The notes under the pieces: generated by a model
Seen by the model: only the letters and a program-made list of their open reading frames with translations
What the model was told of the DNA's origin: nothing
Databases searched by the model: none
In this document: piece after piece, positions 44,587 through 54,694 of the stretch
Layout: each line of letters begins with the position of its first letter
Numbering within the stretch: the stretch's first letter is position 1
Program-made: the position numbers and the translations under genes
NCBI GenBank assembly: GCA_039707655.1
Contig: CM077670.1
Span: 149,400,001-149,464,000, forward strand
DNA: 64,000 nt
Reading direction: 5' to 3'
Source of the DNA: Elymus sibiricus
Lineage: Eukaryota; Streptophyta; Magnoliopsida; Poales; Poaceae

Positions 44587-46700
44587 TCTGCCCTCAGGAT
44601 CCGTTTCCGCTGCCCCGCATCGATCAGATCATGGATTCCACCGCCGGGTGCGATCTGCTATGTTTCCTGGATGCCTTCTCAGGCTATCATCAGATCAAGA
44701 TGGCGGCCGAAGACGTGGAGAAGACGACCTTCATCACCCCCTGCGGCGTATTTTGTTACGTCTGCATGCCCTTTGGTTTAAGGAGCGCGGGCGCCACCTT
44801 CCAGCGGCTAATGCGCATCACTCTGGGGCCTCAGATGGGGAAGAACGCAGAGGCCTACGTCGAGGACATCGTGGTCAAATCTCGCGAGGCTGGATCCCTC
44901 ATAGCGGACCTCCAGGAGACATTTGCCAACCTGGGCAAGGTAAACCTCAAGCTCAACCCGGAGAAGTGCGTCTTCGGAGTCCCTTCCGGCAAGTTCCTCG
45001 GCTTCCTAGTCTCGCACCGGGGCATCGAGGCCAACCCAGAGAAGATCAAGGCCATCGAGAAAATGCGCCCTCCCCGGACCCTCAAGGAAATGCAGCGCTT
45101 GGCTGGGTGTATGGCCTCCTTAGGGCGTTTCATCTCCAAGTTTGGTGAATGAGCCCTGCCCTTCTTCAAGCTCTTGAAGAGGTCCGGCTCCTTCAAGTGG
45201 ACTCCTGAGGCAGACGCCGCCTTTGAAGCCCTCAAGAGGTACCTCACGAGCCCGGCCATCATGGTCGCGCCGTGCTCTCGCGAGCCCTTGCTCCTGTACT
45301 TGGCGGCTACCCCCCAGACGGCCAGCGCGGTGTTGGTGGCGGTGCGGGAGGAGCGCATCAGTGCCAAAGAAAATCCCTCGGCGCCCCTTCAGGCTCACAA
45401 GACCACTGAGCCTCGTGGGCCCCCGGGGCCTCTCGAGCCTCCTGAGCCTCACGAGGCCGCCGTACCTCACAAGCCTTCTGAGCCTCGCGAGCCTCGCGAG
45501 CCTCGCGAGGTTCCCGAGCCTTCCAAGGCATCTGAGGGGCAAGCCGTCATAACAGCTACGCGCCTCGCCGAGCACCCCGTGTACTTCGTCAGCACAGTGC
45601 TAAGGGACGTGCGCGAGCGCTACCCCATGCAGCAGAAGCTTCTCCTCGCGCTCCTCGTCGCCTCCGGGAAGCTGCGCCACTACTTTCAGGGTCACCCCAT
45701 CAAGGTCATTTCCTCCTACCCCTTGGAGCAAGTTCTGCGCAGCCCCAACGCCGCCGGCCGCGTCGCCGAGTGGAACATCGAGCTGCAAGCCTTCCAGCTG
45801 GAGTTCACCACCACCAGAGTCATCAAAGGCGCGGCCCTGGCCGACTTCGTGGCAGAATGGACGGACACGTACGAAGACGAGCCTCGCGAGGCCCAGTCCC
45901 TCCTACCAGGGGATGAGGCGCCTGGCGGATGGACCATGCACTTTGACCGCGCCTTCTCTCGTCAGGGCGCGGGGGCTGGGGTCATGCTCACTTCGCCAAT
46001 AGGAGACAGGCTCTACTACGCTGTGCAGCTCTGCTTCAGGCATGCCGACAAGGTCTCCAACAACATCGCAGAGTATGAGGCCCTCATCGCCGGCCTCAAG
46101 GCTGCGTTCGCCCTAGGCATCAAGCGTCTGACTATCAAGGGCGATTCGCACCTTGTCAACTTCTCCAACAAAAGCTACAAGCCCAAGGACGAGCACATGG
46201 CTGCCTACCTGGAAGAGGTACATAAACTTGAAAAGCGCTTTCTTGGCCTGGAGCTGCAGCACATCCCCCGCGGCAGCAACAAAGAGGCCAACGACATCGC
46301 CAAACGAGCGTCGCATCGCGAGCCCCAGAGCCCCGGCGTCTTTGAGGAAAGGCTCCTCAAGCCATCCGCCGCACCCCCAGCCGCGAGCACGGCGCTCCTT
46401 CGCGAGGAACTACTGCCCGCGCCACCCACGGGCGCGCCAGACTGTGGCCCGGCCTCAGGAGCTCGCCTGGTGCTGGCCCTCGAGCCTCAGGCAGATAGCT
46501 GGGCCACGGAGCTCAAGGCTTACTTGGTTCACGACACCTTGCCGGAGGAGGACTCGGAAGCGGAGCGCATGGCCCGGCAGGCCATCACCTACTGCATACA
46601 AGATGGCGAGCTGTACCGCAGGCGCCCCAATGGCGTCTCGCTGCGATGCATCTCTGAAGAGCAAGGGCGCGAGTTGCTAGCTGATATACATGGAGGGGAT
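44587..46700 (+). pseudogene. pol: Element F interior B: reverse transcriptase and two RNase H domains
   Basis: Starts inside RT at C-P-Q-D-P-F; the gag, protease and RT N-terminus are deleted. RT motifs: FLDAFSGYHQIKM (44667), CMPFGLRSAGATFQR, and AYVEDIVVKS (about 44857) where the first Asp of Y-x-D-D is Glu. A TGA at 45150 (expected Arg) interrupts an otherwise single frame. The usual Gypsy RNase H follows (KWTPEADAAFEALK, PVYFVSTVLRDV, HYFQGHPIKVISSYPLEQV), with a Pro/Arg/Glu repeat linker (45410-45530). A second, archaeal-type RNase H follows at 45930-46310 (WTMHFD, NNIAEYEALIAGL, IKGDSHLV, HIPRGSNKEAN). The double RNase H is the hallmark of the Tat lineage. Confidence 0.9.
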
Positions 46701-47737
46701 GTGGCCACCACTCTTCATCGCGCACCCTTGTTGGTAAGGTTTTCCGCAGCGGCTTCTACTGGCCCACTGCTCTGCGCGACGCTACCGCACTGGTCCAAGC
46801 CTGCGAGGCCTGCCAATTCCATGCCAAGCAGATCCCCCAGCCGGCGCAGGGCCTCCAGACGATCCCCCTCTCAAGGCCCTTCGCGGTCTGGGGGCTGGAC
46901 ATCCTAGGGCCTTTCCCTCGCGCGGCTGGTGGTTATCGCTACCTCTACGTCACCATCGACAAGTTCACCAAGTGGGCGGAGGTCGAGCCGGTGTGCACCA
47001 TCCCGGCAGGCTCCGCCGTCAAGTTCATCAAGGGCCTCGTGAGCCGCTTTGGAGTTCCCAATCGCATCATCACCGACAATGGCTCCCAGTTCATGAGTGG
47101 CCTCTTCAAGTCCTACTACGCCAGCCTTGGCACGCAGATCTGCTACGCCTCGGTGGCACACCCGCGAAGCAATGGCCAGGCCGAGCGCGCCAACACCGAG
47201 GTCCTCAAGGGCCTCAAGACAAGGAGCTTCAAGAAGAAACTCGAGGCCTGCGGCAAGGGCTGGCTCGACGAGTTGCAGTCGGTGCTATGGTCCATCCGCA
47301 CAACGGCGAGCAAGCCTACTGGCGAGACGCCCTTCTTCCTCGTCTACGGCGCTGAGGCGGTCCTCCCACTAGAGCTTAAGCATGGCTCCCCGCGAGTCCT
47401 TGCCTTCGACGAGGCGCGCCAGAATGACTCGCGGGAGACCAATCTGCTGCTCCTCGAGGAGGGCCGCCGCCAGGCCGCCCTTCGTGCTGCGAGGTACCAG
47501 CAGGCCTTGCGTCGCTACCATAGCCGCAACATCCGCCCTCGCACTCTCGAGGTCGGCGACCTCGTCCTGCGCAGGATCCTCTCCAGAGAGGGACTCCACA
47601 AACTCTCACCTATGTGGGAAGGCCCTTTCAGGGTTACTCACATCTCCAGGCCCGGCTCAGCCCGGCTGGAGACGGAGGACGGAGTTCCTGTGCCTAACGC
47701 CTGGAACATCCAACACCTCCGCAAGTTCTACGCGTGA
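46680..47737 (+). pseudogene. pol: Element F interior B: integrase
   Basis: A 1-nt loss near 46700 (in the DIHGGD motif) puts integrase in another frame from RNase H. The HHCC finger is recognisable: H in DIHGGD, H in GHHS and CEAC near 46804. Core: D in WGLDILGPF (46890), D in IITDNGSQF (about 47068) and E in NGQAERANTEVL (about 47170-47205). A Gypsy C-terminal domain follows (LEVGDLVLRRI, LSPMWEGPFRVT, AWNIQHLRKFYA), ending TGA at 47735. Open from the shift to the end, so this part is still well preserved. Confidence 0.92.
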
Positions 47738-48461
47738 CCCTCACGCGTACGAATGAAACGGGGCTGTACACACCCCGGAGCCTCTCATTGCGTTCACCTG
47801 ATGGGCCAGTGAGAGCTCCCACCCACGCCTCAGTGGAAGCCCCATGCTCCGCACTGGCGGAACGATCGAACCGCGATCATGCCCACGCCTAGAGGAAGCC
47901 CCATGCTCCGCGCTGGCGGAACAATCACTTGAGGGCGCCCCACGGGCTGCACCGACCTCACGCTGATCCATGCCGAACATGGCAATCATATTTCTCTTTG
48001 GTTGTGTAATGGACTTATTACTATGTTTCAGTAAAGCTCTATTTCCTAAGATATCTAATGTATTGCTAAGTTGCTTGCCTCAGGAGCTATGCACGCTCGC
48101 GACCTTCCCTCATGAGCCTCACGCGAGTGGGGGCTGGACACGGTGCCTGCGCTCGGGTCAGTCCCAGCAGCACTGAAAAACCCAAGCAACCGGGCTCTGG
48201 CTCGCGGGCCTGCCCCGTGCACGCCACCCCACCATGGTGCTTGGTGTCCTGTCTCCTCGCGTAATACCCATGAGCGAATCGACGAGCGCGCGCTGTCGTT
48301 AAGTGCTCTGCGTGCAGCTATCTCAGGAGCAGATTCCCTGAAAGATCTCGTGAGGTAGCACCCTCGGAACCTCAGGAGGCTAGCAGGCCCCGCCTCGGGA
48401 GCTAACCCTCGACGGCCGACCCGGCAGAAGATCTCGCAAGCGGAACCCTCACAAGACGCAC
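47738..48461. other. Element F interior B 3' spacer, left of H
   Basis: Non-coding. A 40-bp direct repeat CCCACGCCTNAGNGGAAGCC...CTGGCGGAAC occurs at about 47820-47862 and 47881-47922. 47930-48260 matches 41580-41900 of interior A. Ends with the CGCAC target site of H. Confidence 0.65.
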
Positions 48462-49112
48462 TGTCGTGGTTTTGTCACGGCAGATGTCCGAAGACTTAGG
48501 TTCGAGGCCGACGCCATGGAAGTGGACTCCAAGGGGTTAAACGGGACAAGGGACACGAGTTTACCCAGGTTCGGCCCCTCACGGTGGAGGTAAAAGCCTA
48601 CGTCCTGCTTATGCTGTATTAACTGGTGTATCGATTACAAAGGGCGGCTTGCTTGCCCTAGCTCTCGACTGCTTGGTCTCTCTCGCCGTAAGGCTTGTCT
48701 GTCTTTCTTAACCTGTCCAACACGCCGCAGGGGCTCACCTTTATATACATAGGTCGAGGCCCTGGGCTTACACGAGTCCGGGTCGGGTTATACAACGTAA
48801 CCGATCCTGTTTCCAACTCCTTAGTCTTACAGAACAAGTCATCTTATGGCGGCTTACATCTTCAGGCCTTTTAGTCGCCTCCAGGTCTTGGGCCATCAAC
48901 CGGCCTGCTCAAGAACTGCCATCTTCATGTCTCTGGGCCTTAGTCTTGGCCCGCCTGGTAAGTCGCCTTGTAGCTTAGCCTTCCATCTTCTGGCCCATCT
49001 TACGGGTCTTAACTATGAGACGCCAAGCCTGTGGACGAGTCATTGGTGACTCGCCAAGTCCTGGCCGGGTCATATCCTGGCCGGGTTATATCGCGGGGTT
49101 ATATCCCTGACA
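48462..49112 (-). repeat. 3' LTR of element H
   Basis: 651 bp; minus-strand TATA box TGTATATAAAGG at about 48739-48750. Polypurine tract CCTGGGGGCTAA (minus) at 49113-49124. Confidence 0.95.
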
Positions 49113-50104
49113 TTAGCCCCCAGGTTAGCTTGAATTTATTCATGCTAAGATCTGTCTTCTCTATTGTCTTGCTTATCTGTGTCCTCCGAAATAATATTCT
49201 GGAAATACAACACCCATATGCCATTGAGTCGGCCTCCAATACTCTCGGCGGGTTACCACCACAGGGTTATAATCTTTGATGACGTCGGGTCATGTAATGT
49301 TGGTGACACCGGGTCAAATAACCAGTCTCCAGAATTGACATCTTGAACACTCTTTTCAATTTTGATATATCCTTATTACCTGTAGCCCCCAAGCTCCAAG
49401 TTTATCCATGATGACTTGGCGCTTTGCAATAATATCTTTGACTGTGCAGCCCCCAAGTATCAGGTTGTCTTGCTTGCAGCAGCCTGGGACTTATAACTGT
49501 CCTATACCTTATAAAGCTTCAGCTGGTGTAGCCCCCAAGAGCCGGCTATTCAGTATGTGATGGGCCGGGTCTTCAATGGGAACCTTATAGTCTGCTTTGA
49601 ACAGCTGAATACGGTAGCCCCCAAGTGCCGGGTTGTCTGCCTGTGGCGACTCAGGACTGTATAAGAGTAATATGATTCCTTGACCGTGGTTGTAACCCGG
49701 TTATGAATAATGAAATCCCTGCTCGTGGTTGTGGTGCAACCCGGCAAATATATGCTTGAGAAATCCATGAATGCTGTAGTATACTTCATAGCATTGGTTG
49801 AAGAAATCCAAGAGCCGGTCGATCTAGATAACCCGGCACTATAATCAATAGGACGGCTCTTTCAAGAATAGCCAGCCATGTCGGCTATGTAGTGTTTTTA
49901 TTATGCTTGCAGAGGTTACGATGTAACCCGGTATGGCGGGCGGCTTGAAAAGCACAACCCGGAGAGGTTAACTCTCACAAATTTGCTTAAAACTCAGGCT
50001 TTATCTTGTAAAGACTTAGGCATGATTGCCACTCATGTGCCGGCTCTCACATGGCACATATTCGTCGTTTTAACCTTAACCAGCTCAAGGTCTTATAGCG
50101 AGAT
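49113..50104 (-). other. Element H 3' non-coding region with repeated polypurine-like motifs
   Basis: No coding potential. On the minus strand the motif CTTGGGGGCTAC (or close) recurs at about 49383, 49446, 49528 and 49615, besides the tract touching the LTR at 49113-49124; another lies at 51024. The spacing is about 60-90 bp except for a gap from 49124 to 49383. Interspersed are CCGGGTT/AACCCGG motifs. Possibly spare plus-strand priming sites, as known in Sireviruses. Confidence 0.65.
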
Positions 50105-50934
50105 TAACTGTCAAGAGACAAGTTCAGGGTCTCTAAAGATTGACTGTTCAAGAGTACAACAATTTATAAAACCGACTCCTTTGACAAGTTCAGTGTCTTA
50201 TAGATTGACTGTCAAAGAGAGGTAAATCATAATCCGGCTCTTGACAGTTCAGGGTCATATAGATTGACCGTCAAAAGACGTAAATCATAAGCCGGCTCTT
50301 GACAGTTCAGGGTCATATGGATTGACTGTCAAAGAGACATAAATCATAAGCCGGCTCTTGACAGTTCAGGGTCATATAGATTGACCGTCAAGAGACGTAA
50401 ATCATAAGCCGGCTCTTGACAGTTCAGGGTCATATGGATTGACTGTCAAAGAGACATAAATCATAAGCCGGCTCTTGACAGTTCAGGGTCATATGGATTG
50501 ACTGTCAAAGAGACGTAAATCATAAGCCGGCTCTTTGACAGTTCAGGGTCATATGGATTGACTGTCAAAGAGACGTAAATCATAAGCCGGCTCTTTGACA
50601 GTTCAGGGTCATATGGATTGACTGTCAAAGAGACGTAAATCATAAGCCGGCTCTTTGACAGTTCAGGGTCATATGGATTGACTGTCAAAGAGACGTAAAT
50701 CATAAGCCGGCTCTTTGACAGTTCAGGGTCATATGGATTGACTGTCAAAGAGACGTAAATCATAAGCCGACTCTTTGGCTGTTCAGGGTCATATAGATTG
50801 ACTGTCAAAGAGACGTAAATCATAAGCCGGCTCTTTGACAGTTCAGGGTCATATGGATTGACTGTCAAAGAGACATAAATCATAAGCCGGCTCTTTGACA
50901 GTTAAGGGTCATATAGATTGACTGTCAAAGAGAC
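50105..50934. repeat. Tandem array of about 13 hairpin-forming units, 58-60 bp
   Basis: From 50521 the unit is exactly 60 bp (CATAAGCCGGCTCTTTGACA ... AGACGTAAAT) and nearly invariant; units before 50521 are 58-60 bp and more divergent, and the first (about 50105-50165) is degenerate. Each unit contains CTCTTTGACAGT and, 18 nt later, its exact reverse complement ACTGTCAAAGAG, a 12-bp stem. Early units often have the shorter arm CTCTTGAC, in one case with a matching GTCAAGAG. Because 60 is a multiple of 3, a chance open frame (MIYVSLTVNPYDPELSKSRL repeated) appears on the minus strand; I do not regard it as a gene. Confidence 0.93.
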
Positions 50935-51126
50935 GGCGGGTCACCTGTTGGAATGTGGCGGCAATCTCCAGGACCAGGTTTTATCTTCTTTGAAATAACG
51001 ATCTTTGCCAAGTCATAACTGCATAGCCCCCAAGTCTTTAAGATGACTTGAGGAGTCGGCTTAATAATCTCCACGGAAGGTTGAAGTTGCCCATTGCGGG
51101 TTATAAATGATCCCGTTTGAGGTGTT

Positions 51127-53593
51127 TTAGTAATCCTCGTTAAGGCGTTTCGGGTTCCTCTGATACCCCGACTGGTTATTCTGCCGCTGGCCTCCGCCGC
51201 GAGGCTGTTGATTATGACCTCCATGGTTGCCTTGACCCTGGTAACCGGACCCTGAGCCACCAGCATCAAAGCCGGCTTCTGAGCCGCCCAGACCTGAGCC
51301 GCCCGATGGGCCATCACCGTTATCACGATGCTGTTGAATGCTGTAATTTCGGAACTGTCTCATAGTATAACAATCCCTCCATAGATGGTTTGCCGGTTTA
51401 TTCGGCCGGGTGTGCTCTGGACAAGGTTGGCTAAGCCTCTCCTCCAGGTTGAAAGTAGTTTTTCCCTTGTTAAAAGACTGCTCGAAGTTCCCGTTGCCCT
51501 TAGCACGGTTGTTCCTGACGTTGGTGTTTGCCACCAATTCTGACCCGCCATCTGGGTGCTTCCGCTTGCCATTGCTACCTTTCTTCCCCTGACCCGATTT
51601 CTCATTATCAGAGTCCGGGTCCTTCGTGTTATCAGAATCTGCGTACTTGGTGAGAGCCTCCATGAGCTCCCCCATGTCTTGGCATGAGCGTTTGAGCCGG
51701 CCAAGTTTCTGCTTCAAAGGCGTGAAGTGACAATTTTTCTCTAGAATCAAAACCGCCTGAGAGGCCGTAATCTGCTCAGAAGAGTGGATGACTTCAGAGA
51801 CTCGCCGGACCCAGTGATGAGCCGACTCGTCCTCACGCTGCACACACTGGTCCAAATCGACAATCGTCATGGGTTGCTTGCATGTTCCTTTAAATTTTTT
51901 GATGAATTTCGCCCTTAACTCGGCCCAGGAGTTAATGGTGTTGGGTGGCAAACCCTTCAACCATGTGCGAGCCGACCCTTCCAGCATCATGATGAAATAC
52001 TTGGCGCAGACCGCATCACTAACATCCAACATCTCCATGGCTAGCTCATAACTTTCAACCCAGGCCTCTGGAGGTAAATCAGCAGTGTAATTGGACACCT
52101 TACAAGGACCCTTAAAATCCTTCGGCAGACGCTCATTCCGCAGAGCCGGCACCAAACATGGTATTCCCACAGCCCTGGAATTCGCCCCCGCTCCTCCTGA
52201 GACGGAAGGGGCAACTGTGGGATCCTAATAAGCCGCCGCTGCTGCCAGAGCCGCCGCTTCTTGCTGTGCTTTTGCCCGTTCCACCCGTGTTTGAACATCC
52301 AGAGCCGCCCGATCAGCTTGCGGCGGGTTACTGCTAGAGACCGCCGGCGACTCATAACGCCGGCTGTAGCTACGGCTGTGGATGGGGGTTGAATGCACAC
52401 GACTCCGGCTGTAATTATATTTCCCCTGCTGGGCCATCGCCGTGCGCAGGTATCCGATGGCAGTCCGCACCTCTTCTGCGTAGGGCGCCTCATCGGGGAT
52501 CGGGATTGTATCAAGCCTGGTTGCCGCCGCCACCATGTTCTCCACCGGGCTAGAATAATGACCCGGCGGTGTTGAATAAAGTAGTGGCGGGTTTTGATTC
52601 CGCCGGGGCGGGTCTAGCTGCTGACGCTGAACCGCCGCCCGGCTTCCAGGTATTTCCGCCGTCCGGGTTACGGTTAAAGGTATGTTCCGTCCTGTTCCTG
52701 GCGTGTGAAAAAGATCCCTAGCTTCATACTGCAAGCGGGATTGATGTCTCATGCAATGAACCGCCGCCGCTGACTGCCGCTCTAGCTCCAAGCGAAAAAC
52801 GTCCGCCTTAAGGCGTTCCGCCTCAGCATCCATCTGTGCCTTCAGCTCATTGATTTCCTGTTGGACTCCAGCCATCTGATTCTTCAACCTCGCGATCTCC
52901 GCATTACGGGCCGCTTGGTTTTCAGCAGTGACCTCAGTCTCCATCAAGGCTGTAAGCTCGTTCATTAGATCCAGAAGAACCTGAGCCGGGGGGGTGCCTG
53001 ACCCGGACCCAGCTAGACCGGCGGCTGTGCTGCCCTGAACCGCCGCTGCCCCTGCCATGAAGACGGCGGCATGGCCTGGCGGCTCATATTCCTCCGGCTC
53101 ATGGTACTCCGACTCGGGGTAAGGCTCGTCGTAGCCCCCAAGCCCTCCATCCTGAAGCTGATAGATCGATCCCGTCTCCCCACATGAAGATTCCTCCCCG
53201 GAGTAGTCGTGAGTTTCTTCCTCGGACACAGAACCCTCAAGTTCTACGCCCTGAGTGAAGCCGACGAAGACATGCTTCCTGCCCGGGTCAGAACGGGCGG
53301 GTTGCATGCTTTGGGCGTTTTGCTCATGCCGGGCCAGCTCGACGATGTCGGTGCAGATGTCCAGCCCGGGTTCAGATCCGCCGATCTTGCCGATGAAGAT
53401 GTTGACCCCACCGAAGGGGACCCGGAAACCATGCTCAATTGAGTCGGCCTCAGGACCCCAACCGGCGTCGTCGAGGTAGAGTCTCCCATGGCGACTCTTG
53501 GTTATCTCACCATTGGCATACCCTTCGCTCCCAGAGAGAGAACCCTTTGAGAACTCAACACCACCGAGCGCTGGCCCCACGGTGGGCGCCAAC
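51127..53593 (-). pseudogene. gag: Element H gag
   Basis: One minus-strand frame runs from just after the primer site to 51127, broken only by TAG at 52225-52227. An acidic N-terminal half with a coiled-coil stretch (about 52990-52760; NQMAGVQQEINELKAQMDAE) is followed by the gag domain (52160-51700; DLPPEAWVESYELAMEML, GSARTWLKGLPPNTINSW, VQREDESAHHWVRRV), a variant knuckle CX2HX8HX4C (C-P-E-H ... H-L-W-R-D-C, about 51420-51365) and a Gly/Gln-rich tail. The exact start is uncertain: the nearest ATG after the primer site (53489, MGDSTSTTP) is in another frame. No protease follows. Confidence 0.85.
53575..53593 (-). promoter_or_regulatory. Primer binding site of element H
   Basis: Minus strand GTTGGCGCCCACCGTGGGG, adjoining the LTR end CCACGACA. 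The tRNA partner is not identified. Confidence 0.7.
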
Positions 53594-54244
53594 TGTCGTG
53601 GTTTTGTCACGGTAGATGTCCGAAGACTTAGGTTCGAGGCCGACGCCATGGAAGTGGACTCAAAGTGGTTAAACGGGACAAGGCACACGAGTTTACCCAG
53701 GTTCGGCCCCTCACGGTGGAGGTAAAAGCCTACGTCCTGCTTGTGCTGTATTAACTGGTGTATCGATTACAAAGGGCGGCTTGCTTGCCCTAGCTCTCGA
53801 CTGCTTGGTCTCTCTCGCCGTAAGGCTTGTCTGTCTTTCTTAACCTGTCCAACACGCCGCAGGGGCTCACCGTTATATACATAGGTCGAGGCCCTGGGCT
53901 TACACGAGTCCGGGTTGGGTTATACAACGTAACCGATCCTGGTTCCAACTCCTTAGTCTTACAGAACAAGTCATCTTATGGCGGCTTACATCTTCAGGCC
54001 TTTTAGTCGCCTCCAGGTCTTGGGCCATCAACCGGCCTGCTCAAGAACCGCCATCTTCATGTCTCTGGGCCTTAGTCTTGGCCCGCCTAGTAAGTCGCCT
54101 TGTATCTTAGCCTTCCATCTTCTGGCCCATCTTACGGGTCTTAACTATGAGACGCCAAGCCTGTGGACGAGTCATTGGTGACTCGCCAAGTCCTGGCCGG
54201 GTCATATCCTGGCCGGGTTATATCGCGGGGTTATATCCCTGACA
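53594..54244 (-). repeat. 5' LTR of element H
   Basis: 651 bp; minus-strand TATA region at about 53872-53882 (GTATATAACGG, one base altered from the other LTR). Confidence 0.95.
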
Positions 54245-54694
54245 CGCACCCTGCAAGAGATGGCCCACCATACTACCTCGCGCAGAGCTAAGTTTTCCGT
54301 TCTGCGAGCCACCCTCGCCGCCTCTCGAGCCTTCTCCTCCTATGGCCTCACGAGCGCCAGTGTTCCTCTTGGTGCAAGCCGCTTGTGCGTTAAAGGGGGC
54401 TCCCTGAGCACCGCGCCTCAGGAACCCTCACTAGCTCCCGGTGCCCCTCGCCTCCTGGCCTTGTTCAGGCAGCGCGACTGGACATACCAGCGACGGCTAT
54501 GGCCACTCGGGGGCTGGGTCCTAACAACGTAGAGCATCATGGCAAGCAAAAAGAGAGAAACATGCCTTAAAAGAGAGACTCGCGTGGGCTGGAATGTCCG
54601 TTATAGCAAACATAAATATTTAACACCAGGGCATCATCGCCACGCCCCCACGGGCCACATCGATCTAGCGTAGGGTGACAAGGGGAAAAGCACC
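54245..54694. other. Element F interior B 3' spacer, right of H
   Basis: Starts with the second CGCAC of H. 54385-54541 aligns with 42235-42390 of interior A; beyond that, similarity fades toward the antisense gene end. No coding signal. Confidence 0.65.

Larger units (their letters stand above)
48462..54244 (-). mobile_element. Gypsy element H, gag-only, minus strand
   Basis: 5783 bp with perfect CGCAC target duplications (48457-48461 and 54245-54249). LTRs of 651 bp each at 48462-49112 (3') and 53594-54244 (5'), reading TGTCAGGGATATAACC to CCACGACA on the minus strand. The interior has gag only, then a tandem hairpin array and repeated polypurine-like motifs. No protease, RT, RNase H or integrase, so it is non-autonomous. 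About 11 LTR differences by hand (1.7%), fewer than in E (about 4%), in line with its deeper nesting. Confidence 0.95.

Noticed and set aside
50461..50883. 140-residue repetitive open frame on the minus strand
   Set aside because: It is a consequence of a 60-bp tandem unit being 20 codons long. It fails outside the uniform units and has no start context or homology.
50105..50934. CRISPR-like array
   Set aside because: Regular repeats, but there are no variable spacers: the whole 60 bp repeats. The setting is a plant retrotransposon.
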